A DNA stretch of 64,000 nucleotides from Temnothorax longispinosus (Eukaryota > Arthropoda > Insecta > Hymenoptera > Formicidae): the NCBI RefSeq assembly GCF_030848805.1, contig NC_092360.1, positions 22,733,701 to 22,797,700 on the forward strand, read 5' to 3'. Positions 1 to 11,830 of this stretch are shown piece by piece; the stretch's first letter is position 1, and every line of letters starts with the position of its first letter. The notes beneath the pieces are model-generated. The model did no database searches and was not told the origin of the DNA. It saw only the letters and a list, made by a program, of their open reading frames with translations. The position numbers and the translations under genes are program-made.

Positions 1-755
1 TAATTCTATTCGGTCGCTGCATATGGAATGTTATTACACGTACTCCTGATAACATCGAAAGGTATCTATCTTACCCTTCGCCAACTTCGCGAAAGTTACT
101 ATAGGCCGACCGACAAAGTTTTGTCGCGTAAGTGCATGCATTACACGTACCGAAAGCAGAGGATTTCCGAAAGCTAAAAGTGTTTTCAAAAACTTATTGT
201 TCAGCTTTTATAAGTATACTTCAAAGTATATTTCAATATACTTTCAATAAGCTGGTCTAAACTTATGTTGCACACACACAAAATCTTTTAGTCACCTAAC
301 TTATGTATAATGTTTTTCTCTAAGATTAATAACACATAATTAAAAAGAAAATAAAAAGAATAATTTAAAAAATTAATAAAAAGTATATATTAACGCGTAG
401 TAATACAATTATAATATAAATTAACTAAATAAAAAACTTTTTGTATATGGATTTTGGAAATTAAAATACCTTTTTGTTTTGTTGAAACATTTTTATTATT
501 TATTTGACGTGCGATTAGATTATTTATTATATTTCTCAATTAAATTCACTCGGTTATTTACGTTGGTCGAAAACAATCGAAATAAATCGAACATCATAAA
601 TTTTAGAAAGAGATTGTAGCCGCAAATAAATTATAATGTAGTACATGGCATTATTTATTTCCCATGCGATTTGGCCAATATATTCATAATGATGTCATAA
701 ATATCTGTTTGTTAATGTTTGCTGTGATTTATATAATCAACTTTCTCCATTAAAA
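1..755. other. AT-rich stretch, no gene seen
   Basis: Mostly AT-rich DNA with short homopolymer runs. No open frame of note, no splice-flanked coding segment and no inverted repeat was found on either strand. Confidence 0.6.
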
Positions 756-850
756 TGTACAATGTGGCGCATAGAAAACCGGCCCTAAACGCAAGAAACG
801 GTTGCAAAAAACTGATTAGGGTCGGTTTTATGTGCGCGTCACTTTGTACA
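756..850. mobile_element. 95-bp palindromic MITE-like element
   Basis: The two ends are inverted copies. The left arm begins TGTACAATGTGGCGCATAG and the right arm, read in reverse, begins TGTACAAAGTGACGCGCAC. Both then run into AAAACCGRCCCTAA. Arms of about 33 bp flank a short centre. The outer TGTACA is itself palindromic, so the target duplication is unclear. A fold-back DNA transposon relic is the simplest reading. No coding capacity. Confidence 0.7.
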
Positions 851-1474
851 ACTTTTCCAACATGTCAAATATTTACATATAAGTTTTTTTAGTACAAAAA
901 AATTAGTATTGAAAAAAAATTTTAAATAATATTTATAATTTATATGTTATATTGATTATATATCACTCTAAATTAATATATATTTTTTATTAGTTTGCCT
1001 TTTTTCTTTCTTCTTTTTATTTTTTTCAAGGTTTTGAAATATATTAGTGATTGTGATAGATCAAATAGAAACGTGCTGCGCAATAGGAGTTTCGCCGAAT
1101 ATACGCCAAACTTGTCAAAAATGTTACCGTGTAAACTTAAATGACAGTTTGCATAAGAAGCCACGTGTTTTTGACGGTTGGAAAGGTCTCTTGTTTCCGA
1201 GTCTTTCGGAACAAACATTAAAGTTCGTCGCAAGCTTTTCCCTTAAATGAAGCTATCGGAACGGAACAAAAGCTCTTTTATAAAGACGTCAAACTGCATT
1301 GATCACTCTCAACCTGAAATCTTACAATAGAAGAAATTACTGATGGTGAAGCATGAATGAGTATCGAAATAAGGAATCTTTTTCTTTGTCATTCCCTTTA
1401 TGGGTAGCATTCCGTTTTGATGTGCATAATCTCGTATGCATAATCTCTGAAATCAAACATTTGCGGGTGCAGGT
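851..1474. other. No gene seen; small balanced island near 1050-1230
   Basis: AT-rich flank, then about 180 bp of more balanced composition with short open frames on both strands. None has a start in good context together with splice signals, and none resembles a protein I know. Confidence 0.5.
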
Positions 1475-1835
1475 AGATTTACGGAATAAGGATCTGTAAT
1501 ATCGAATATCCATGGAGAAATTGGATCCCGGGAGACCAAAGCTGCGTAGATCAAAGGATGTGTTAACCACAGTTCTGCGAAACCAAGAATTTCCGGAATC
1601 AGAAATCTTCGCCGTAAACGATCCATGGAATATCAGGCGTTTCTGGGGAGGGCCAAGATGGCCTTCAGAGTTATGGATCCACGAATCTGCGCGCTCAAGA
1701 ATCTCTAGAACTAAAAATCCGTGAAAACCAAGGATTTAAGAAGCGAAGGATTTGCGGAATCGAGAATTTATGGAAGCATAAGTCCATGATTTGGAAAGAA
1801 GGATCTGAGAAACCAAGAATTCGTTGAATCGGTGT
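1475..1835. repeat. Degenerate short-period tandem repeat
   Basis: The stretch is built from drifting copies of a motif of the form GAAACCAAGAATT / GGAATC / GGATCYRYGAA. GAAACCAAGAATT occurs twice (about 1579 and 1811) with a variant GAAAACCAAGGATT near 1723. Phrases such as CGGAATCRGAAAT and GGATCCACGAATC recur between them. Copies are too diverged to give one fixed period. An open frame (1512-1724, plus) falls inside it and is probably a by-product. Confidence 0.5.
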
Positions 1836-3439
1836 GAAATATAGTGTGGGGCCGCCGCGCCGCGCGCTGACGCGACGCTGTCTGCAGCCATCCCGCGATC
1901 TCCGCGTGCTCTTAATTCGTCATACAGCTGGGGCGGTATAGATTTCAACGGGTTCCGAGCTGTTAAAAGCAATTGCCTCGTAAACGTTAGCGCTCCCGTG
2001 AGCATTCTGGTGGCTTGACTCGAAGGTATCTGGAAGTACCTACTCGCGCACCGTACGGAATGTATATAGACGCACGCGGCTGTATATATTTACACACAGC
2101 CACCAGCGCTTCCTCTCCCGATTGCAGCATCCATTCCGAAGGTAATCAGGTTACCGGAAGGAAGCGGGCAATGCCTTTACGTCCCGCCAGATACTTTTGA
2201 CTCTAACTGCGATATACTGCGCGAATCGCCATTATTAATGGCGCCGTTTAAAGCATTGTATCACTAAACAATTTAGCTAATTGTTGAGGGGCATAATGAA
2301 TGACTTCGTTGTCTCGTGATAAATGCATTGTCTCATTGCAAGTCTCATTGTCTATTTAAAATACAATTACAAATTAACAATAGTAATATCAATAATATTA
2401 ATTGATAAATTTGTCAAAATATGAATTATTTTATAATATTATTACTGCATAAATGTAATTTTCAGAAATTGATAGCTTTTGCATCGATAGACATATTGGT
2501 CGAGAAGTGTCACGACATGAGAAGCGTCATGGCAATCCAGTTCGTACATTCAACTTTTTCAACTGTAGAAAAGTACGTTTCAAAGTTTACTATCACTTTA
2601 GGGCTTCTCGCTGAACTTATGTTTTATCGGCGCATCCTTTTTGTCTCGCCGAGACGCTTCCGGCGTCCTTCATTTCCCGTGGGTGACCCGTTCCACCCGC
2701 TAGTGTATTTCTCAAAGACTCTTAATACAACGTGACGAGATTATCCAATCCTCCTTGCAAGGACGGACTAACAAAATAAAACAGCATCGAGCGACTTGAT
2801 TCGCAACGCGCTCTATCACGCGTGGCCGATCTCGCGTTTGTTGCAGAAGATCTCCTTCCGGAAAATGTCTTTTCTAACAGCATTCTCGCGAGATTTGCAA
2901 AATAAATAGTCCACAAGGTGGAAGTGAAACGGGTCTTTTTTCTCGACTCCTTAGCGAAACAGACTCCCAGGTTAATTTCAAGTTTGTGCACGGATCGAAA
3001 CGACTCTGCCGACATTACCGGGCGCAGAAATTTTCGTCGTTTGCGATAAACGTTAAGACCGAAAGGACTTAAAAAAAGAGTCGGGGGGAATAAAAATAGA
3101 GCACACATATTTGGTTCCGCCGCGGCTGGTTGTGGCGGCTTAAAGGGTTACTGCTAGTGAAACTTTACTCACTTAATGTCGAAAGAAGAAACAGAGAAAG
3201 CAAACCGAGAAACGAAACGGTCCTCTGCGGTTTTCGAAGACAAGCTAAATAAGTTTGTTGGTCTTGATGCCGAGCTTATCGTGTCGAGGATTTGTCACGC
3301 GGAAAACACCGCACTTACAATAATTCTTGAAAGATGAGAAACATTCCCACGTGTATAATAAAAAGAAAAATTTATAGTTACTAGATATAGTAGATGGTTA
3401 TATTATATTAGGGATTTATTTATTTTAATGTATTTATTT

Positions 3440-3442
<3 letters not shown>
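1836..3442. other. CpG-rich island then mixed DNA, no supported gene
   Basis: 1845-2200 is CpG-rich and followed by AT-rich DNA, then 2490-3110 is balanced again. Open frames of 104 codons (2421-2735, plus) and 128 codons (2722-3108, minus) exist. Neither shows a recognisable domain or splice signals. A CGCCATT/AATGGCG hairpin sits near 2227. Confidence 0.5.

Positions 3443-3474
<32 letters not shown>
3443..3474. repeat. (AG)n microsatellite
   Basis: About 16 uninterrupted AG dinucleotides. Confidence 0.95.
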
Positions 3475-3478
<4 letters not shown>

Positions 3479-6400
3479 ATTAGTTGAAATTAATAAAAAT
3501 AAAGTAAAGGAGGTGAATGAATAAATTTTTGCATGAGAATCCAAAATTATTACAGCCATTATTAATGTTTAAAGTGAAATGTCGTGTCATTTTCACGTAG
3601 CAATAAACGAAAAAAAAAATTGGTTTCTTCTTTCGAGATATAAACACGATACCCGCGAAGCTCATCGTATTGCATTCGTATTTTTCATTCGCAGATTATA
3701 ATCGAATCGTGTCAGGAATATCGCGTCATCGAACTCGATCAAAAGAGGGGCGGATTTACAGCGGCGTAAATCGAGAATGGAGGAAACGAGCAGATGGGAG
3801 AGGCGAGGGTATCGGGCGACTTTAAAACTCGGGATATTGATTCGCGCGGCTGTACGTCGTGTAAACGCATCTCGCTTCCGAATCTCTGACATGCTTTGCC
3901 GGTCGCTCGCACGCTCTCTCGATACTGTCAACGCGCGAATCTCTCGACTCTGCCTTTGTCTCTTCCGCACTTTTGGAATTTATCGGTTCCGACCGAACAC
4001 GCGTGTTAGACACGCGTGCGCTTTCGGTCCGTTATACAATGCGACCCATCGTTTCGACAGTGTCTGTCGAATCGTAGTTTCGATGCCGTCGATGAGTTGT
4101 CGTGTACGTGTTTAACGTTTGCATTCGTGTTTTGATGCTCAGCTTTTAACGCTCGTATGACATGGCGTGGTCCAGATATAAACTGAAGCTTCCGTTGATA
4201 AGTAAATAGCGGAAAATGTCGCACATGCAAGTTGTTTATGAATAAGCTATTGAGATATGCACAAAAGTTGGCTTTACGTTCGCTGGACCCATCATAACGT
4301 TGAATGACGATATAATATTTCGGATGTATGTGCTCTTTCTCTTGTGTGCCATGATGCGCATGCAGCGACTATTAATTCTCAACTGATCGAAATAAAAAGT
4401 TTTATAAACTAACATAAAAGTTTTAATAAATTATGACTTGGAAAGTTTTGATTTAGATCAGTTTTCTTAGAATTATTGTTTCTTCTTTCAAGTTTGTTTT
4501 TCCTCTTTGTTAGCTTTACAGTACTTTAACGCTCCTTTCTTGAGTGTAACATACATTTGTCTATATAGGTATTGCAAGATTTTTTTTTTTTGACACACGT
4601 AATTTTTGTAATATAATTTTAAAATTATTTACATTTTTATACATTTTTTACAAAAAAAAAATAAAATTTGGATTGGACAATAGATATGATTTTAATTTTT
4701 TATTAAGTCTGGTTTAGAAACATCACAAATATATTTTAATACTGAATTGGCAAACTTGACATAAAACCTCGAACGATATAAAAATTTCATGATATTGCTT
4801 TTAGTATTCGTATTTCGTATATATTATTCTGTTGAAGAAGAACTCTGTTGAAAGACAAGAGAGATAAATAGGTAGATAGATAGATATATCGAAAAAGAGA
4901 GGGAAAAAAGAAGCACATGTAAATACACAGATGTATAAAAATATGAAAAAGAATTTTTTTTTTGTGAAGAAGATTGGAAATGGATGGACTGTGTGTTAGC
5001 AATCTTCTTGAAAACCAGTAAGCGTTAGAACGAGGTAGTCACATAAATGGAAGGTGGGTTCGACGAAAAAAGATGAGCGCGATGGATGTCGGCATTGCGA
5101 GGAGAGGAAATATCTCGCGGCTCTCCGCAGGATTTTTCTCCGAGCACTAGTACTTTCCCTAGTATATCTTAGTTCGTACTCAGATAGAAGCAGACGGCGA
5201 CGAAAGTTTGGCAATGTTTCGAGAGCTCGCTCGCGGCGACGTGGAAGAGCCTTAATGGATTGTACCGTGGCACGTATTCACGCGGGGTTTTAGATTAGAG
5301 AACTCAGAATTCAGGCAAAAAAGACAGCAGATAGTTCCGTCGAAGCCGATCGGTGATGCGTCATCTATTAGCAAGTCTTTTGAATTTTTTATTTTGCAAT
5401 GTGTAATCTCTTAATTTTAGATTAAAATGATTAAAACAAAATTAGTTTAGTAATATTTTTGGTTTTTGCGGTATTAGATTGGATGGGCTTAGTCACGAAA
5501 TCTTTTACAATTATTTATTATTTTTTTCACACCCATACTTAAAAGTTATATAAATGTTTGCTAAAGATTACATTTTTTATAAAACACATTTTTCTGTTAA
5601 AATAATTCAAATTAAATATTGCTTAGTTTAAAAATGTTAAAAGCATATTATTTTATTGATATTGTTAAAAATTTGAAATGTTGTTAATAGAGATTTTATT
5701 ATAAAACTGGATATCATTAATACTGTTAATCTTGACTTAATAATCTATAAAGCAAGATATAAGATGTGTAAATTCGATATCATACTTTATGCATAACGCG
5801 GCTCTTTGTAGGTGATTTAAATATGTAGTGATCTAATCTGTATATAATAGACAAGGAGTAATCATTTCTATTGATGTAGTGTCTCTGTCATCAACATAAA
5901 TCACTCATCTCTATCGAGGATCGATGTAATATCCGACGTGGGGATACAGAATAGACACTATGCTGGCTTTGTCTCTTCCTTCTCTTCGCTTTGATGTATT
6001 ACTGACGTCCGGTAGGTAGTAATCGAACACGCGCGACTATAATTTGATCCTAATGATATCGTGGTTATGATACACTAAGGTAACTCGTAAAGGTAACTTA
6101 AAACTCTGCTATAAACACGAGTCATTTCTTTCTTCATATTATAACAATTAGACTTGGAAAAAGTTCTATTTTAAGAAGAGACTTTTAATTTGGATTCAGA
6201 AAGCATCGCAGATATTGTTACATTAAATATTAAATAAATATTCATTATAATTGAGATAAATTATGTTGCTAAGTGGTTAAATGCCTTGATTTTGAATGAC
6301 TTGACAAAGAAATAACACCATTTTATTATGGGTTCTGGGCTACGAACCCACACACCTGACTTCTATATGCATTTGTAGAGGAAGCTGGTAGAAATAATAA

Positions 6401-7011
6401 TAATAATAACACATGTAATCTCAAGTCTAAGAAACGAGAGAAGAAAGATACTTTGGTGAGGGGTGAATTTCGCATGTTACCATATGTAATATTAACTAAT
6501 TGGCACTAAAAACTTTACATTAACTAAAATATTACAGTATTACTAATTTTATAAAAAATAACATATTTTATAATATCGCCCAGACTTCCTTGCGCCCAGA
6601 GCATCTCTGTTAAAGTTACCTGTTGTATGTATAAGCTTATTATACATAACAGGAAGAATCTTTTGAAAAGAAAATCTTTCAGACCATTCACATTCTTCCT
6701 TTCCGTTTGTCGTGGAAAAACCGGTCGGTCGGAAATACAGCAAAAAATAACTAGGAGCGAGTTATTCGGAATTCTCTCGGCTTTATCTGCTCGTCGCGAA
6801 TGTTTTGCTAAAAGCTGTCATTCGTCGAAAGCATGTCGTAGTCTTTATCTGGCTAGATAGAGCTAGTACCCACACTTAAAAAGCTCGGTACTCGTAAACC
6901 AGATAAACTAGTACTCGTACCCTGTTTATCTTCAAAGTTAAATATTGGTATATTGATTTTGAATATATGATTATGAATATTCTGATGTTTAAATATCAAA
7001 ACGTTCTAAAT
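3475..7011. other. Mixed DNA with small CpG islands, no supported gene
   Basis: Balanced islands at about 3700-4110, 5040-5290 and 6650-6860 are separated by AT-rich DNA. GATA-type simple sequence lies at 4861-4910 and an (AAT)n run near 6397. A perfect GGGTTC/GAACCC hairpin with an 8-base loop is at about 6330-6349. It is not part of a tRNA-like fold. Short open frames overlap on both strands without splice support. Confidence 0.5.
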
Positions 7012-7075
7012 CATCTATAGGTTCTACTAAAGTTTGGTAAAATTAGGTAATCTATAGGTCTACTAAAGTTTGAGT
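7012..7075. repeat. Two-copy direct repeat, period about 38 bp
   Basis: ATCTATAGGTTCTACTAAAG and ATCTATAGGTCTACTAAAG are repeated with the following TTTGRGT. This is a local tandem duplication. Confidence 0.7.
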
Positions 7076-8855
7076 TTTTCATACACGGATACAATCAAAG
7101 CAAAAGATATGCTGAAATGATTGCCACCATTTACACTTATCTCATCCGAGAGATTTTTATTTCATGATGTGCAAGTGATATTAGTGCAACGCTTTTAAAT
7201 CGTTATTATACATATGGAACATATATTTTAGATTTACTAAAAAATATTTCTGATAATTTTTTAAATAATTTGATACACAGTTATGATTATACTTATCGTT
7301 TTGTCCATCCGTTTCTTGGCACGTAATTGATTAATCAATATAAACGATGTGCGCTGATCAGAATTTTATATCATCCTAAGGAGTAATGAAATCCTCTCTC
7401 TGCTTTGGGAGCCGCAAGATGAGATTAATGTCGGGATATTAATGGCCATAACGGCTAAACTACTCCCTAAATCTTTTCGGGATTCTACCCTCGTAGGTGT
7501 ATAGCCTTTAAAGTACTATTAAGATATGAAAATGTGCGGGCGAAGAAAAAATATGTAGAAATTACTTACATTTGCAAGTTATTATACAATCGATTTTGTT
7601 TTCAAATGTTATTTATCATTAATCGAGATTTCTCCATAAAACAAAAGTTTAATCTAAATTTCCTTAAATAAAATAAGCATTTCTTCTTTCTTAAATCTTT
7701 TCTAAAAATTATTTAAAAATTTTTTATTAAATAGCTTTTTTTAAAGAAAATAAATGTTTCCTAAAATTTATTAATATCAAAAGCGATCAACCTTTCGATA
7801 ACGTTAAAACTAATTATGCCAAAGACATTCGATGTTTAACATAAATGATAGTAGACAATAAATTTTATTCGTTTATTGTTGTACTTTAAAAATTTTTGAC
7901 TATCTATTTCGCAATTATTCTCTTTATAGTTTTTGTTATTGCTTTCATTATTTCAAAAACGAAATTTTTAAGATGCGTATTTAAAAAATATAATACTGGC
8001 GGATTTTTTAAAACGCGTGAGAACGCTGAATAATTTTTATTGCATCATGTTCTGCGGCATTTCCCTTTTCCATCCGAATGAAGAATGTGAATCTCACCTT
8101 CATATTTTTCGAATCTCGTCCCCGATATCCTTCATGTATGGCGTTCTTTGACGGAGCGATTCTCGCACTTCGACGAAACTCCGGAAAGTTGAAATCGCGT
8201 GACATGGGCTAATTTATCGCGACACATTCCGCGACCGCTTTAGGAATCGCCTCGACCGTACGCTCGACCGCCATTTGTACGATTCAACTCCGACGTTCGA
8301 CTGTTCGACTTTGCAAGCTTGGCCAAGAGATGCCCCGGCGCGGCGACTTTTCTCGCGGAGTTTACCCTCTGCCTTTTGTTTGCTCAACCTATTTTTCCTC
8401 TCGCGGGAATACCACGCTCCGTTTCGCTTCTCCTCGTCTCTATGGCTTGGTCTTATTTGTCGGTCATAATATCTCGGAAAACACATATCGCGATAGTCGA
8501 ATGCCAGGTCAATGAAGTTTTATCATTCTAGCAATTAAGTTTCCATGTGAAAAATATATATTATCAACATTTTTTACGAAACAACACATATAATGATAAC
8601 AGTTTATTTTTATATAATCCGGCTTTTATTATTATTTACAAATAATATTAGTCAAAATCAAAATAAGAAAATAATTTGAAAGATTTCTTTCAGACATGAA
8701 GTCATACATAAAGGGACACTTTATAAATTATAAATGTTCTATTTTTATTACGCACGAGACATGAGCAGTTATATTTTAAATATGTGGAGTAACAACGTGA
8801 AAGTTTTGAAACGTTTGTGTCGATAATGTCCGAAGTAACGTTTTAGCTCTTTTAG
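7076..8855. other. AT-rich then CpG-rich island, no supported gene
   Basis: 7500-8000 is AT-rich. 8000-8500 is CpG-rich and open in several frames on both strands at once, as expected of stop-poor composition rather than of a gene. Nothing in it is recognisable. Confidence 0.5.
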
Positions 8856-9071
8856 CACCCGTTTCTCCGAGGTTACGTGCGAGGTTCACATGATGCACGT
8901 GATCCTCGGTGGATCCCACGGCGATTTGACAAGGGTCCGATAGTTGGGTCGTCGTCGATTGGGCGACGTCCCAGGAATTACTTAGCCTACGTACGAGTTG
9001 ATCCTACACCCGAGACTGGAGCTTTCCGCGAAAATCTTGATGATTCGGTCGTGTCTTTGGCAGATATGTAG
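8856..9071 (+). CDS. Candidate terminal coding exon, unknown protein
   Basis: A pyrimidine-rich acceptor (GCTCTTTTAG at 8846-8855) is followed directly by an open frame that runs 71 codons to a TAG at 9069-9071. The translation starts HPFLRGYVRGSHDARDPRWI and ends ENLDDSVVSLADM. It is polar, with Arg, Asp and Pro, no membrane segment and balanced codon use against an AT-rich background on both sides. The bases at the acceptor also read TAG in frame, so the open frame begins exactly at the splice site. I recognise no family. No canonical AATAAA follows closely. The alternative is a chance open frame in a CpG-rich island, which is why confidence is low. Confidence 0.28.
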   Translation, partial: HPFLRGYVRGSHDARDPRWIPRRFDKGPIVGSSSIGRRPRNYLAYVRVDPTPETGAFRENLDDSVVSLADM

Positions 9072-9310
9072 GTTCATCCTCGTGAAGATATGGTTTTCAA
9101 CGTGTATTCAATTACCTCTTAAGTACACTATTCGTATCTCTTAATAGAATGTTTTCTGATCTTCGCTAAAACAAATAATTGACGTACAATTTTTATTTTG
9201 CTCACATTCACATATAATAGTATTAATAATATTCTTTGATATTCTTTTTAAATGGAAGACGATGCTTCTTTAATCAAAATTAAATAGAATATATTATTAT
9301 GTGACACAAC

Positions 9311-9461
9311 TACTACGTTTACGCGAGCGTTATTTCTGTAGTAACTTACGATAATTCACTCGTTTACACGGAGTGAATTATCGTAAATTACTACAAAATC
9401 TCGTTTACGCGGAGGAATTATTGCAAGTTACTACAGAACTAACGCTCGCGTAAACATAGTA
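9311..9461. mobile_element. 151-bp nested palindromic MITE, TA-flanked
   Basis: Outer arms of about 50 bp match as inverted copies (TACTAYGTTTACGCGAGCGT at both ends) with a few mismatches. Inside is a perfect 16-bp stem (9346-9361 with 9371-9386, loop 9 bases) that repeats the same GATAATTCACTC text. The phrase CGTTTACRCGGAG occurs twice. TA at both outer edges fits a Tc1/mariner-type non-autonomous element. No coding capacity. Confidence 0.8.
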
Positions 9462-10663
9462 AACGTTTCAAATCAAATATCTTGATAATTATGTTTTATA
9501 AATAAAAATTCGATTAAAACAAATTAAAATCAAGATTTTAAATACACCTGATTTTCTTATTTATAATAATAAAGCTTTACTTAAATTTAATTCACAAAAT
9601 CTTCTTTATTCTTAACATTAAATAAATTTAATTGATAATTTTATATAATATGAGTACACTATTTTGATATACAGTTGTTTAGAGTGTTTAAGGTATTTTA
9701 AAGTACATATATACAAAATACTTACTATCTGTAAGTATACAAGTATACTTTCTAGCCGAGTTGATTCGTCGCTTGAATGTTCTTCAAACTTCTCGAGAGA
9801 TATGTAGATAGTAAGATTGAGAATTTTTCCCAGCAATTTAACAGTGTGGATCTAGCGAAGACGTCCGTATGACTTTCGCATCGATTTTAAACATGGACGA
9901 TTTTTTAGGAAAATACCTGATATGCACTTTTGCACTTGGGAACTTCGTGGAAAAATAAAGCGAATACCGGCCGTGACGTTCTGCTACGATTCTGCAAAGT
10001 TAGAGACTAACGACAGTTTGTTCCATTCAAGCGCATTTGAGCTGGATAATTCATTACAGAAGGATCATAGCATACGTCACAGGGAATTAGTTCGGAACAT
10101 TGCGCGAACGACGTTACATAGATTTACAGTTTATTGTATTGGGAAATATTGGCATTTTACGCCGCAGTTGCATCCTCCCCACGTATAATATATCGGAAAA
10201 TGTGCGCCTGGATTCAGAATAGCTGTGGGATCTTGTTAAATCTTTTTAGCTTAATTTTTTAAAGAATATGCTAGTCGACTTATGTAAGACAATATTACTA
10301 CCATTTCTTTTAGTTGTAGATTCATGAATTAATTAACTCATTTGAACAGCGTAACTTTGATGCGTATACTTATGTCCAAATATGAAACAATAATGAATCG
10401 AATCTAATAAAAAACTTATCACTTTTTAAAGTACATAAATTTTTATATTTCTTAATATTAATATTGTAAAATTTGTAATTGTTGCAAAATTTGCATGCGT
10501 TCTTTAAAATAATTTGTTATCAAGGATTTGTTAAGTATATACATTTTATTCGTTAAATGTATATATTCAAAGCGAGTTGCTTTAAATTACATTCATAAAT
10601 TTTGATCTTAATAGTTCAACATTAAGTTATTTATATAATCGCTTTATTGTGCAGCTTTATATT
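9462..10663. other. No supported gene; open frame at 9922-10188
   Basis: AT-rich DNA with a balanced island at 9840-10200. An 88-codon frame from ATG at 9922 (plus) starts MHFCTWELRGKIKRIPAVTF. It has no recognisable domain, and no clear splice signal sits at either end. Confidence 0.4.
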
Positions 10664-10689
10664 GCAGTGAAAATTACTGTTCATTCCAG

Positions 10690-10779
10690 ATTACAGTGAA
10701 AATTACAGTTATCTTTTGCATGTGGAAATAGGGAATACGCCAGATCGGGAGATCTCTAATTTAGATTTCGAAGTCAAAG
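10690..10779 (+). CDS. Candidate internal coding exon, unknown protein
   Basis: An acceptor (ATTCCAG, ending 10689) and a donor (AAAG|GTATGG at 10780) bracket exactly 90 bp. They are open in one frame that reads YSENYSYLLHVEIGNTPDRE and then ISNLDFEVK. The phases at the two ends agree. The composition is balanced while the surroundings are AT-rich. Against it, the acceptor is weak, two more AG sites lie just downstream, and the 5' part overlaps a short direct repeat (CAGTGAAAATTAC at about 10664 and 10694). The frame stays open beyond the donor to a TAG after FKELLC. No family recognised. Confidence 0.2.
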
Positions 10780-11050
10780 GTATGGGGCACGTTCGCTCCG
10801 GACAATTTCGGGGATTCAAGGAATTGCTATGTTAGAGTTTCAAACGATTCTGCTATTACAAACCTCGTGTAGATTTTCGTTGATATCGATTTTATTTCAT
10901 CTCTTGCAGTCCGTTATCTCTACTAATATTGTTCAACGTTATGCATCAGTTATGCCTTCGTTAGTTTCCATTTCATCTATGCTATTTCTTCTTCATCAAC
11001 CATGGCAAACAAAAAGAGAGATCGAGTTTCCAGGTTTAAAAATCTTAATC

Positions 11051-11090
11051 ATTAAAATAAATATTTATTAATATAAATATTTATTTTAAT
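11051..11090. repeat. 17-bp perfect AT hairpin
   Basis: ATTAAAATAAATATTTA and its exact reverse complement are separated by six bases. Probably slippage or a tiny fold-back relic. Confidence 0.8.
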
Positions 11091-11370
11091 CCAAATCTAA
11101 ATTTAATAAATATTAACGGACTTTAAAATGTATATCAAAAGAATTATATAATATAAAAAAGCTTAATAACACATTTATACTGTTTGTTAAAAATAGTACA
11201 GATCTTATTACTTTTATTAGTATTATTCTTAAAATTAGATTACCAAACTTATATTTTATAGTGTGCTATTACAAGCCATTGTAATTTCTTCATAGTACAT
11301 TACGTATTTCAAAATTGGAATTGATCTCTGCACTGCATATACTTTCCTTATTATCTACATAGCTTTAGAA

Positions 11371-11426
11371 AATATAGAAATCTGAATAAACCAATATTAA
11401 TATTGGTTTATTCAGATTTCTATATT
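11371..11426. repeat. 56-bp perfect palindrome without loop
   Basis: Arms of 28 bp at 11371-11398 and 11399-11426 are exact reverse complements that meet at AATATT|AATATT, with no spacer and no mismatch. Such a perfect junction points to a recent inverted duplication or a minimal fold-back element. An assembly joining artefact is possible. Confidence 0.9.
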
Positions 11427-11629
11427 ATTTTACACTGCGCTGAAAATAAAGCGTAATGTACATATGTAATATATACTTATACTAAATTATATATTTGTTT
11501 GTGAAAAGTTCAAGGGGATGTAAGAATTAATTGATTTCAACGAGGTTTCAACAAAGGAATATAAATCAGCAATATTTTCTTTGCCGATTTGCAAACGAGA
11601 AACTTTCGGTGTTTAATTTTGAGAATAAA

Positions 11630-11830
11630 GTTTGTTAATCGCCGTGTTTGCTTGAGAGAAGGACATCGTAGTGAAGACTACGCGTGTAAGAGTTCGGGCG
11701 TTCCTTGCATTCCTGGCAATCTCCCATTTGTTTCCACGACGATCGGCTGCGAGCAAATTTAATCGTAAGTAAGAAAGCCCAGCTGGCTACCGTTCCGCTC
11801 AAACGGCAAATTGAAAGAGCCAATTAAAAG
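11630..11830. other. Coding-like island, strand undecided
   Basis: A balanced 200-bp island has coding signs on both strands. On the minus strand an acceptor (AAATTTGCTCGCAG) precedes a frame reading SSWKQMGDCQECKERPNSYT that stops at 11635-11637. On the plus strand a frame reading VRVRAFLAFLAISHL ends in ASKFN and meets a strong donor (AATC|GTAAGTAAG at 11765). The plus frame lacks an ATG. At most one strand can be right, and either may be chance. No family recognised. Confidence 0.2.

Noticed and set aside
6330..6349. GGGTTC...GAACCC hairpin as a possible RNA element
   Set aside because: A six-base stem with an eight-base loop is common by chance, and no further structure adjoins it.
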